Part shown: positions 1 to 5,200 of the stretch, one piece after another
How the letters are laid out: every line of letters begins with the position of its first letter
Position numbering within the stretch: position 1 is the stretch's first letter
Assembly: GCA_900553135.1 (NCBI GenBank)
Contig: USCO01000138.1
Span: 1-5,837 of the forward strand
Source of the DNA: an uncultured Eubacteriales bacterium
GTDB lineage: Bacteria > Bacillota > Clostridia > Oscillospirales > Oscillospiraceae
Reading direction: 5' to 3'
Length of the DNA: 5,837 nucleotides
The notes under the pieces: model-generated
Databases searched by the model: none
What the model was told of the DNA's origin: nothing
What the model saw: only the letters and a program-made list of their open reading frames with translations
Made by a program: the position numbers and the translations under genes

Positions 1-544
1 CCCGCCACATCTCAGACAGGCCGCTGGTGTCTCCCGACACCAGCACCAGCCCCTGGGTCACGGTGACATTGCCCACCTTGGCGGTGAAGGGCAGTCCGGC
101 GATGTAGCGGCCGGAGTCGTACAGGCCGTTGAGGGTGGTGATCCCCGTGTAGCCCCCCTGGTCCAGGATCTGGTTCACCAGGGACAAGGGCAGGCGCTTG
201 GTATAGAAGGACTCCTGGGAGGCGTAGAGGATCTCCCCGGAGGTGTCGGCCACGATGATGTCGGCGTCGGACATGGCGGTGATGGTCTGGACGTTGGCCC
301 GGTAGACCTCTTCCCCGGCCTGCTCCAGGATGGTGCCCTGGTTTTTCAGGTAAAAGTAGTACTCCGAGGAAAAGTATTCCGAAGTAAAGGACGCAATATA
401 CCCCGCGTTGCGCTCCAGCCGGTCCCGGGTCTCGGAGATGATGTACCGGTAGGACAGGAGCATAAAGGCGGTGGACAGCAGGGTAAAGGACAGGGCCACG
501 ATCCCCACCATCATAATGAGCTGGCGCTTATAAAGACTCTTCAA
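1..544 (-). CDS. Membrane sensor histidine kinase, N-terminal part (cut by window edge)
   Basis: This is the first 181 residues of a protein that continues past the left edge. A short basic N-terminus (KSLYKR) leads into one membrane helix at about residues 9-31. A predicted extracytoplasmic domain follows, with an amphipathic helix at about 35-90 and a PAS/Cache-like strand pattern around residues 92-109 (DADIIVADTSGEILYAS). The window ends just where a second membrane helix would be expected, so the HAMP, HisKA and ATPase domains are not visible. The kinase identity is inferred from this topology and from its place 15 bp downstream of an OmpR-type response regulator. The start is TTG (542-544), because GGGAGGGA lies 5-7 nt upstream and no in-frame ATG occurs before residue 11. 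It probably autophosphorylates in response to an external signal and phosphorylates the upstream regulator. The ligand cannot be read from the sequence. Confidence 0.82.
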   Translation of the reverse strand, partial: MKSLYKRQLIMMVGIVALSFTLLSTAFMLLSYRYIISETRDRLERNAGYIASFTSEYFSSEYYFYLKNQGTILEQAGEEVYRANVQTITAMSDADIIVADTSGEILYASQESFYTKRLPLSLVNQILDQGGYTGITTLNGLYDSGRYIAGLPFTAKVGNVTVTQGLVLVSGDTSGLSEMWR

Positions 545-559
545 GGGAATCCCTCCCGG

Positions 560-1255
560 TCAGCTTTTATTGGGGGCTACCTCAAACTTGTAGCCCACAC
601 CCCACACCGTTTTCAGCCGCCACTGGTCGCTGACGCCCTCCAGCTTCTCCCGCAGGCGCTTGATGTGCACGTCCACGGTGCGGCTGTCGCCGAAGTAGTC
701 AAAGCCCCACACCTCGTCCAGCAGCTGGTTGCGGGTGAACACCCGGTTGGGGGCGGCGGCCAGGTGGTAGAGAAGCTCCAGCTCCTTGGGGGGCGTATCC
801 ACCCGCTTGCCGTCTACCAGCAGCTCGTAGGAGTCCAGGTTGATGACCAGCTTGTCAAAGGACAGGCGCTTATCCTGCTGCTCCTCCTCCTGGCCGGTGC
901 GGCGCATCACCGCGTGGATGCGGGCCAGCACCTCCTTCATCTCAAAGGGCTTTACGATGTAATCGTCGGCGCCGCTCTCCAGACCGGTGACCTTGTCCTC
1001 GGTCTCACCCTTGGCGGTGAGCATGATGACCGGGACGGCGCTCTCCTCCCGGATCTTCTTCAGCACCGTCCAGCCGTCCATAATGGGCAGCATGATATCC
1101 AGCAGCACCAGGGCGGGCTGGAAGGAGCGGAAATACTCCACACCCTTGCCTCCGTCCTTGGCGACCTTGGTCTCGAACCCCTCTTTCTCCAGATAGAGGT
1201 GGAGCAGTTCTGCGATGTTGCTGTCGTCCTCGACGATCAAAACCTTCTGGGACAT
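560..1255 (-). CDS. OmpR/PhoB-family response regulator, canonical
   Basis: This 231-residue DNA-binding response regulator has full family length. The receiver (about 1-118) has the complete active site: acidic residues Glu9, Asp10 and Asp11, phospho-acceptor Asp53 (in LLDIMLP), Thr80 and Lys102 (VKPF). The C-terminal winged helix (about 130-228) carries the usual recognition helix (SRTVDVHIKRLREKL) and ends in the typical VWGVGYKF wing. The histidine kinase gene follows after 15 bp, so the two form a cotranscribed pair. An in-frame TTG lies two codons upstream of the chosen ATG. The ATG at 1253-1255 is preferred because AAGGAGG lies 8 nt before it, whereas it is only 2 nt from the TTG. The receiver resembles the ResD/WalR/PhoP group of Firmicutes, but I cannot name the orthologue or its regulon. 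Confidence 0.95.
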   Translation of the reverse strand: MSQKVLIVEDDSNIAELLHLYLEKEGFETKVAKDGGKGVEYFRSFQPALVLLDIMLPIMDGWTVLKKIREESAVPVIMLTAKGETEDKVTGLESGADDYIVKPFEMKEVLARIHAVMRRTGQEEEQQDKRLSFDKLVINLDSYELLVDGKRVDTPPKELELLYHLAAAPNRVFTRNQLLDEVWGFDYFGDSRTVDVHIKRLREKLEGVSDQWRLKTVWGVGYKFEVAPNKS

Positions 1256-1263
1256 TGACAACT

Positions 1264-1270
1264 CCTCCTT
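1264..1270 (-). promoter_or_regulatory. Ribosome binding site deciding the response regulator start
   Basis: AAGGAGG on the minus strand lies 8 nt before the ATG at 1253-1255 but only 2 nt before the in-frame TTG at 1259-1261. The ATG is therefore the functional start. Confidence 0.85.
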
Positions 1271-1299
1271 AGGTGATCCATTCTCGTCATATTTCTTTT

Positions 1300-1342
1300 A
1301 TTATACTAGAATTGTGCCTCTCTGGGGTGAATAATTTGTAAA
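1300..1342 (-). promoter_or_regulatory. Probable promoter of the two-component operon, with a direct-repeat operator
   Basis: A consensus -10 TATAAT occurs at 1300-1305, about 30 nt before the ribosome binding site. No good -35 hexamer is found at 16-18 bp spacing. Upstream there are two similar hexamers, TTTACA (1337-1342) and TTCACC (1326-1331), separated by 5 bp and so repeating every 11 bp. An 11-bp direct repeat beside a poor -35 is the usual architecture of OmpR/PhoB-family activated promoters, and TT(A/T/C)ACA-type repeats are known for Bacillus PhoP. Autoregulation by the downstream regulator is inferred. No GC-rich hairpin separates this region from the transporter gene, so read-through from that gene is also possible. 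Confidence 0.5.
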
Positions 1343-2518
1343 TTACCCCTCTGCCCGGCTGACAAAGGAGTGGTCCACCTCGATGACGGCGGAGTACTTG
1401 GGGGAGAGGGCCTCCACCTTTTTGCCCAGCTCGGACACCACCTGGCTGTCGGTGAGACGGAAGCCATAGGGCACCATCACGTCAAAGAGCACGTTGGTGT
1501 GCATAGGCCCGGCGGTGATGCGCAGGTCGTGGATGGTGAGCACCGGGTCCAGCTCCCGGGCCAGGGCGGCCACCTGCTCCCGCAGGGCGGTGGTGCGCTC
1601 GTCGTTGACCACGGGGTCCATGTGGATGACGGTGTCGATGTGGTGCTTCTCCTTTAATTCCCGCTCGATGTGGTCGATGATGTCGTGCATCTCCAGCAGG
1701 TCGCTGTCGGCGGGGACCTCGGCGTGGAAGGACATCATGGCCCGTCCGGGGCCGTAGTCGTGGTAGATGAGGTCGTGGATGCCCAGAATATTGTCATGGG
1801 ACAGGACCAGCTGGTCGATGTCCTGGGCCAGTTCGGGGTCCATGGGCCGGCCCAGCAGGGGGTCCAGGGTGTCCCGGGCGGCCTCCCAGCCCGTTTTCAG
1901 AATAAAGACGGCCACAATAAGTCCGGCCAGACCGTCGATCTTCAGATCCCAGATGTGGCCCGCCAGGGTGGCCAGCAGCACCGCACCCGTGGCCACCGAG
2001 TCGGACAGGGAGTCGGCGGCGGTGGCCAGCATGGTCTGGGAGCCGATACGGCGGCCCAGGGTGCTGTTAAAGAAGTACATCCACACCTTTACCAGGACGG
2101 AGACGGCCAGAATCCCCACGGCGACCCAGCTGAAATCCAGGCTCTCAGGGGAAAAGAGCTTTTCCACCGAGCTCTTGCCCAGCTCAAAGCCCATGAGCAG
2201 AATGGCCATGGACACCACCAGGCCCGCCAGGTACTCCATACGTCCGTGGCCGAAGGGGTGCTCCTCGTCCGCCTGCTGCCCCGCCAGGCGAAAGCCCACC
2301 AGGGTGATGACCGACGAGGCCGCGTCGGACAGATTGTTCAGGGCGTCACCCACAATGGCCACCGAACCGGTGATGGTACCCGCCAGCAGTTTTCCCAGGC
2401 ACAGCAGGGCGTTGAGGGCAATACCCACCGCTCCGGCCCGCATTCCGCACAGCTGCCGGGTCTCGGGGGCGGACACGTCCCGCCCCGCCAGCCAGCGGTT
2501 GATCACAAACTTGATCAA
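1343..2518 (-). CDS. Cation diffusion facilitator, MntE/MneP-like, probable Mn2+ exporter, with duplicated C-terminal domain
   Basis: This 391-residue inner-membrane CDF antiporter exports divalent metal in exchange for protons. Six membrane helices lie between about residues 26 and 212. The family loop HPFGHGRMEYLA is at 87-98. The transport-site motifs are Asn61-xxx-Asp65 in helix 2 and Asp169-xxx-Asp173 in helix 5. Zn2+ transporters normally have His in helix 5; Asn/Asp with Asp-Asp is typical of Mn2+ exporters such as MntE and MneP, so Mn2+ is the preferred guess, not proven. The usual cytoplasmic dimerisation domain (about 230-303) is followed by a second, diverged copy (about 312-386), which explains a length about 90-100 residues above the family norm. 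The start is TTG (2516-2518), with AAGGAGG 8 nt upstream. It appears to have its own promoter, and the two-component operon lies downstream. Confidence 0.92.
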   Translation of the reverse strand: MIKFVINRWLAGRDVSAPETRQLCGMRAGAVGIALNALLCLGKLLAGTITGSVAIVGDALNNLSDAASSVITLVGFRLAGQQADEEHPFGHGRMEYLAGLVVSMAILLMGFELGKSSVEKLFSPESLDFSWVAVGILAVSVLVKVWMYFFNSTLGRRIGSQTMLATAADSLSDSVATGAVLLATLAGHIWDLKIDGLAGLIVAVFILKTGWEAARDTLDPLLGRPMDPELAQDIDQLVLSHDNILGIHDLIYHDYGPGRAMMSFHAEVPADSDLLEMHDIIDHIERELKEKHHIDTVIHMDPVVNDERTTALREQVAALARELDPVLTIHDLRITAGPMHTNVLFDVMVPYGFRLTDSQVVSELGKKVEALSPKYSAVIEVDHSFVSRAEG

Positions 2519-2526
2519 GTTTCATT

Positions 2527-2533
2527 CCTCCTT
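2527..2533 (-). promoter_or_regulatory. Ribosome binding site selecting a TTG start for the CDF transporter
   Basis: AAGGAGG lies 8 nt before the in-frame TTG (2516-2518). An out-of-frame ATG (2523-2525) sits only 1 nt after it and is too close to be used well. Confidence 0.85.
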
Positions 2534-2534
2534 G

Positions 2535-2555
2535 CCCGCGCAGAATACACGCGGG
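2535..2555 (-). promoter_or_regulatory. Small hairpin in the CDF 5' leader next to the ribosome binding site
   Basis: A 6-bp inverted repeat (cccgcg at 2535-2540, cgcggg at 2550-2555) encloses a 9-nt loop. It ends 1 nt before the AAGGAGG site in the transcript. It could modulate ribosome access. No yybP-ykoY Mn2+ riboswitch fits, because only about 40-45 nt of leader lie between the predicted transcription start and the gene. Confidence 0.4.
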
Positions 2556-2567
2556 GTATAACACCAT

Positions 2568-2596
2568 ATTATGGCACGGGTGTCCGGGCGCGTCAA
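2568..2596 (-). promoter_or_regulatory. Sigma-A promoter of the CDF transporter
   Basis: On the minus strand TTGACG (2591-2596) is separated by exactly 17 bp from CATAAT (2568-2573), close to the sigma-A consensus. Transcription should begin near 2560, giving a short leader before the TTG start. A 6-bp palindrome with a one-base centre (AAATTA-T-TAATTT, 2628-2640) lies about 30 bp upstream of the -35 and is a possible operator. Confidence 0.75.
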
Positions 2597-2599
2597 GGC

Positions 2600-2831
2600 C
2601 GCCCGCCGGGTGGGCGTTAACATAAAGAAATTATTAATTTTGTTTTAAGATTCCTTTCTTTCCTCCCGATGGGCCCTTTTTCCGCCGAAAAAAATTCCGA
2701 TTTTTCTCTACTGTTTACAGATTGTTCATATTGCCGTCATTGTTTTGCCTTATTTATCCGTTACTATATGAGCGTACCCAGTAATCACAATATATCTCCC
2801 ATTTCTCCCTCTCCTTTACAACACACACAGG
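2600..2831. other. AT-rich intergenic stretch without a recognisable gene
   Basis: This is the larger part of the 356-bp gap between the orphan regulator and the CDF gene. It is much richer in A+T than the surrounding genes. An open frame of 87 codons on the plus strand (2669-2932) has no ribosome binding site, runs through the hairpin and overlaps the regulator gene antisense, so I do not call it. The minus strand holds a promoter-like pair, TTGTGA (2785-2790) and TATAGT (2763-2768), 16 bp apart. It could start a longer leader for the CDF gene or a small RNA, but the evidence is weak. Confidence 0.5.
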
Positions 2832-2864
2832 CAGAAGGCCCCGGTCACAGACCGGGGCCTTCTG
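2832..2864 (-). terminator. Terminator-like hairpin after the orphan regulator
   Basis: A perfect 15-bp inverted repeat (2832-2846 and 2850-2864, core GGCCCCGG) with a 3-nt loop begins 10 bp after the regulator stop codon. On the minus strand the tail is only moderately U-rich (CCTGTGTGTGTTGT), and on the plus strand it is not U-rich at all. It most likely ends the leader ORF-ArsC-WYL-regulator operon. The imperfect tail leaves some read-through possible, and the stem may also protect the 3' end. Confidence 0.75.
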
Positions 2865-2874
2865 TCGTATTGCG

Positions 2875-3552
2875 TTACTCTTTCTCAAAGCGGTACCCCA
2901 CGCCCCGCAGGGTGACGATACGGTCACTGTAGGGGGTGATGGCGTGGCGCACCTGCTTGATGTGGGTGTCCAGGGTGCGGGTATCCTCGGGCAGCTCCCC
3001 GCCCCACACGGTGTCCAGCAGCTTTTTCCGGGAGAACACCACGTCGGGGTGTCCGGCCAGCAGGGTGAGCAGGTCAAACTCCTTGGGGGTCAGGCTCACC
3101 GCCGCCCCGTCCACCGTCAGCCGACGGGCGGTGAGGTCGATGCGGATGCCCTGCCGCTCGATACACTGGGCGTTTTGCAGGGCCTCCAGCTGGCCCCCCC
3201 GCTTCAAAATGGCCGAGATGCGCAGCATCAGCTCCCGGGGGGAAAAGGGCTTGGCCATATAGTCGTCCGCCCCCAGCTCCAGGCCGTGGATGCGGTCCTG
3301 CTCGCTGTTGCGCTCCGACAGCACCAGGATGGGCACCTGGGAAAAGCTGCGGATGGCCTGGCAGACAGAGAAACCATCCATCTTGGGCAGCAGGATGGCA
3401 AGAATCACAAAATCAAAGGCGTTCTGGCGGCACAGGGACACCGCGGTGTCTCCGTCACCCGCCTCCGCCACCTCATATCCCTCCAGACGGGCGTACTTGC
3501 CAACCTGGCTGCGTACCGCCCTGTCGTTGTCTACAATGAGGATCCGTTTCAT
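2875..3552 (-). CDS. Orphan OmpR-family regulator with degenerate receiver
   Basis: This 225-residue protein has a receiver (about 1-118) and an intact winged-helix DNA-binding domain (about 128-225; recognition helix around TRTLDTHIKQVRHAI, wing LRGVGYRF). The phospho-acceptor position is Ala52 (in VILAILLPKMDG, codon GCC at 3397-3399). The second acidic-pair position is Asn9 (VDND, codon AAC at 3526-3528). Ser79 and Lys101 (AKPF) remain. Without the Asp, normal phosphorylation is impossible, so activity must depend on expression level, partner binding or a ligand. No kinase gene is adjacent. The gene lies 45 bp after the WYL regulator and is the last of its operon. The start is ATG at 3550-3552, with AGGAGG 6 nt upstream; an in-frame TTG (3571-3573) lies upstream of that site and is rejected. 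It is not a pseudogene: the frame is complete and the DNA-binding domain is well kept. Confidence 0.92.
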   Translation of the reverse strand: MKRILIVDNDRAVRSQVGKYARLEGYEVAEAGDGDTAVSLCRQNAFDFVILAILLPKMDGFSVCQAIRSFSQVPILVLSERNSEQDRIHGLELGADDYMAKPFSPRELMLRISAILKRGGQLEALQNAQCIERQGIRIDLTARRLTVDGAAVSLTPKEFDLLTLLAGHPDVVFSRKKLLDTVWGGELPEDTRTLDTHIKQVRHAITPYSDRIVTLRGVGYRFEKE

Positions 3553-3558
3553 TGCAAA

Positions 3559-3564
3559 CCTCCT
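3559..3564 (-). promoter_or_regulatory. Ribosome binding site deciding the orphan regulator start
   Basis: AGGAGG lies 6 nt before the ATG at 3550-3552. The upstream in-frame TTG at 3571-3573 lies before this site and so cannot use it. Confidence 0.85.
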
Positions 3565-3597
3565 CTCTCTCAAAACGGGGCTCCCCGCCCGGTCCCG

Positions 3598-4605
3598 TTA
3601 CGGATCAGGGGACGTGGGGGGCGGATAGAGGGCCGCTACCTGGGCCAGCTTCTGCCGGTATGCCTCCACCGCCTGGGGAGGGGCCACCACCGTCACGCCG
3701 GTCTCCAGTCCGAACAGCCAGCCGAAAAACTGGGGGCTGAGCACCAACGGCACCGAAACGGTAAAATGCTCCGGCCCGTCGGGCACCAGGATCACATCCT
3801 GCCCGAACCGGTCCCAGATCACTCCGGCCATGGAGCTGTGGCCCCGCAGGGTCACCGTCATCTCCTGTCCGCTGTACATGCCGAAGTGCTTTTGGGCGTA
3901 GGCGGCCAAGTCAAAGCCGGGATACTCCCGCCCGCCCTGTCGGGGCTGGTTCGTCTGGAGGATCTCTGCCATCTTGTCCACCCGGTAGTGGCGCATCTGG
4001 CCGCTCTCCCCGTCGAAGGCGACCAGATAATAGTTCTCATTATTCCAAATCAATCCATAGGGGGATACCGTGTACCGCCCTCCATCCCGGCGGTACACTT
4101 TTTTGCGGTGCATGTCGTAGTCGAAGTAGCGGAAGGTAATGACATGGCCGGCGGCGATGGCGGAGTGGAGCTGATCCACATTAAAATAGATCCTCTCGTT
4201 CATCACCTTGACCCGGCCGCTGACATAGACCTGCCGCTGGAGCTGGCGGGCCTGGTACACACTGGCCAGTCCCTCCAGCTTTCGGATCAGCGCGTCGCTT
4301 TTCTTCCGGGTGAGGAAGCGGCTGGACTGCACCGCGTCCACCAGCAGCTTCAGCTCGGGCAGCTCAAAGTCCCGCTGGCCCATGAACCACCCGGGGGATT
4401 TGCCCTTCCGGTGCTGGATGTCCACCCCGAAGCGCTCCAGGGCGGCCAGATCGTCATAAAGGCTTTTGCGCTCGGCCTGAATGTCCCAGCGGCCCAGGGC
4501 CTGAATCAGTTGGGCCACCGTCATGGGGTGCTCCTCATCGGTCTCGTGGGCCAGGATCTGGTACAGGCAGAACAGCTTCAGCTTTTGATTGGGGTGCTTT
4601 GCCAC
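3598..4605 (-). CDS. WYL-domain HTH transcriptional regulator
   Basis: This 335-residue regulator has the standard YafY-like layout. An N-terminal winged helix-turn-helix spans about 5-75, with helix-turn-helix residues MTVAQLIQAL...ERKSLYDDLAAL at 28-56. A helical linker follows (80-140). The WYL domain (about 143-220) contains the signature region NENYYLVAF (189-197), where Tyr replaces the name-giving Trp, and the conserved HYRVDKM (206-212). A C-terminal WCX region covers about 247-327. WYL domains are known to bind small or nucleic-acid ligands and change DNA binding; the ligand here is unknown. The start is GTG (4603-4605), with AGGGGAGG 7 nt upstream. It begins 23 bp after the ArsC-like gene and is followed 45 bp later by the orphan regulator, so all three are probably cotranscribed. 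WYL proteins often control defence or DNA-damage genes, but none are visible here. Confidence 0.94.
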   Translation of the reverse strand: MAKHPNQKLKLFCLYQILAHETDEEHPMTVAQLIQALGRWDIQAERKSLYDDLAALERFGVDIQHRKGKSPGWFMGQRDFELPELKLLVDAVQSSRFLTRKKSDALIRKLEGLASVYQARQLQRQVYVSGRVKVMNERIYFNVDQLHSAIAAGHVITFRYFDYDMHRKKVYRRDGGRYTVSPYGLIWNNENYYLVAFDGESGQMRHYRVDKMAEILQTNQPRQGGREYPGFDLAAYAQKHFGMYSGQEMTVTLRGHSSMAGVIWDRFGQDVILVPDGPEHFTVSVPLVLSPQFFGWLFGLETGVTVVAPPQAVEAYRQKLAQVAALYPPPTSPDP

Positions 4606-4628
4606 GGGTCCACCTCCCCTTCAGCGGG

Positions 4629-4961
4629 TCACTTCCAGGTCTCCCAAACCTGGGGACAAAAGCCCACCGTGGCCTGGCGGCCATTGCGGACAATGGGGGT
4701 GCGCAGCAGGGCCGGGTCCTCAAACAGCTTTTCCAGCTTGTCCTCCTCCCGGGCCAGATAGTCCAGCAGGGCCGCCTGGGGATGCTTGGGGTTTACCATC
4801 TCCTTCACCCCAACCGCCCGGGCCACCGACGTCAGTTCCCCCCGGCTCATGCCGAAGCGCCGCACGTCCACGTCCTGCACGGGGATGCGCCGCTCCTTGA
4901 ACCAGCGCTGGGCCTTTTTGGTGTCAAAGCACTTGGACGCGCCAAAAATCTGAATATTCAT
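4629..4961 (-). CDS. ArsC/Spx-family thioredoxin-fold protein
   Basis: This 110-residue protein belongs to the arsenate reductase/Spx family (ArsC-like, thioredoxin fold). The N-terminal strand and Cys loop (MNIQIFGASKCFDTKKAQ) put a single Cys at position 11, with Thr14 where Spx has its second Cys. The cis-proline segment LLRTPIVRNG is at 85-94, and a second Cys (Cys102) lies near the C-terminus. It is probably a cytoplasmic thiol oxidoreductase or a redox-dependent regulator. Family relatives include ArsC, Spx and YffB, and arsenate reduction cannot be assumed because no other ars gene is present. The start ATG (4959-4961) overlaps the stop of a 19-codon upstream ORF as ATGA and has no good ribosome binding site of its own. 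This indicates translational coupling. It is followed by the WYL regulator in the same operon. Confidence 0.9.
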   Translation of the reverse strand: MNIQIFGASKCFDTKKAQRWFKERRIPVQDVDVRRFGMSRGELTSVARAVGVKEMVNPKHPQAALLDYLAREEDKLEKLFEDPALLRTPIVRNGRQATVGFCPQVWETWK

Positions 4962-5017
4962 GCAGTGATTTCACTCGGTCCGCAGCTGGGAAAGGCCGCC
5001 GTTCCTGCCTTCTCCAT
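4958..5017 (-). CDS. 19-residue leader ORF coupled to the ArsC-like gene
   Basis: The ORF encodes MEKAGTAAFPSCGPSEITA. It has a perfect AAGGAGG ribosome binding site (5026-5032) 8 nt before its ATG (5015-5017) and lies about 35 nt after the predicted transcription start. Its stop codon overlaps the next start as ATGA. It has no recognisable domain and one Cys. Because the downstream gene lacks its own good ribosome binding site, this ORF probably serves to load ribosomes, or to regulate that gene, rather than to make a functional peptide. I cannot exclude a real microprotein. Confidence 0.65.
   Translation of the reverse strand: MEKAGTAAFPSCGPSEITA
4964..4975 (-). promoter_or_regulatory. Short inverted repeat just before the ArsC-like start codon
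   Basis: AGTGA-AA-TCACT can fold to a 4-5 bp hairpin ending 2 nt before the ATG at 4959-4961, inside the end of the 19-codon ORF. Ribosomes finishing that ORF would open it, consistent with coupled translation. Confidence 0.35.
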
Positions 5018-5058
5018 GGTGACCCCCTCCTTCCTTATCTTTGCATATTTACAGGAAA

Positions 5059-5087
5059 AGTATACCATATTTCGCACATACGGACAA
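5059..5087 (-). promoter_or_regulatory. Extended -10 promoter of the leader ORF-ArsC-WYL-regulator operon
   Basis: On the minus strand TTGTCC (5082-5087) lies 17 bp from TATACT (5059-5064), which is preceded by TG one base upstream (TGGTATACT). A transcription start near 5052 gives a leader of about 35 nt before the 19-codon ORF. An inverted repeat (GAATC at 5101-5105, GATTC at 5112-5116, 6-bp spacer) lies 13 bp upstream of the -35 and may bind a regulator. Confidence 0.78.
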
Positions 5088-5165
5088 GAGGGTGCCAAAA
5101 GAATCCCCAAAGATTCCCAAAAAATGGTGAACTCCACAAACTTTTTTCCCTTCTTGCCTTGGTGG

Positions 5166-5194
5166 TATACATTCCCGGCAAGTTGTGATATACT
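5166..5194 (+). promoter_or_regulatory. rnj: Extended -10 promoter of the RNase J gene
   Basis: TATACT (5189-5194), preceded by TGA, makes an extended -10 (TGATATACT). The weak -35-position hexamer TATACA (5166-5171) lies 17 bp upstream. TATACA is itself preceded by TGG and could be a second, upstream extended -10. Transcription is expected to begin near 5201. This promoter is divergent from the one at 5059-5087; the two -35 regions are about 80 bp apart. Confidence 0.6.
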
Positions 5195-5200
5195 ATGCCT

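Noticed and set aside
2519..2567. Mn2+ riboswitch (yybP-ykoY) upstream of the CDF gene
   Set aside because: The leader from the predicted start is only about 45 nt and contains one 6-bp hairpin, too short for that riboswitch.
2785..2802. Five-codon minus-strand ORF (MGDIL) with a good ribosome binding site after the hairpin
   Set aside because: It is far too short to support as a gene, lies after the operon terminator, and its end overlaps a promoter-like hexamer.
2669..2932. 87-codon plus-strand ORF in the intergenic gap
   Set aside because: It has no ribosome binding site, reads through the perfect hairpin and ends antisense inside the orphan regulator gene.
3576..3587. Short GC hairpin between the WYL and orphan regulator genes, followed by TTTT
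   Set aside because: Only about 4 bp can pair with a workable loop, so it is too weak to call a terminator inside the operon.
2944..4761. Very long (605-codon) plus-strand open frame
   Set aside because: It is antisense to the orphan regulator, the WYL gene and part of the ArsC-like gene, all of which have clear domains. The frame is open because of the codon bias of the opposite strand.
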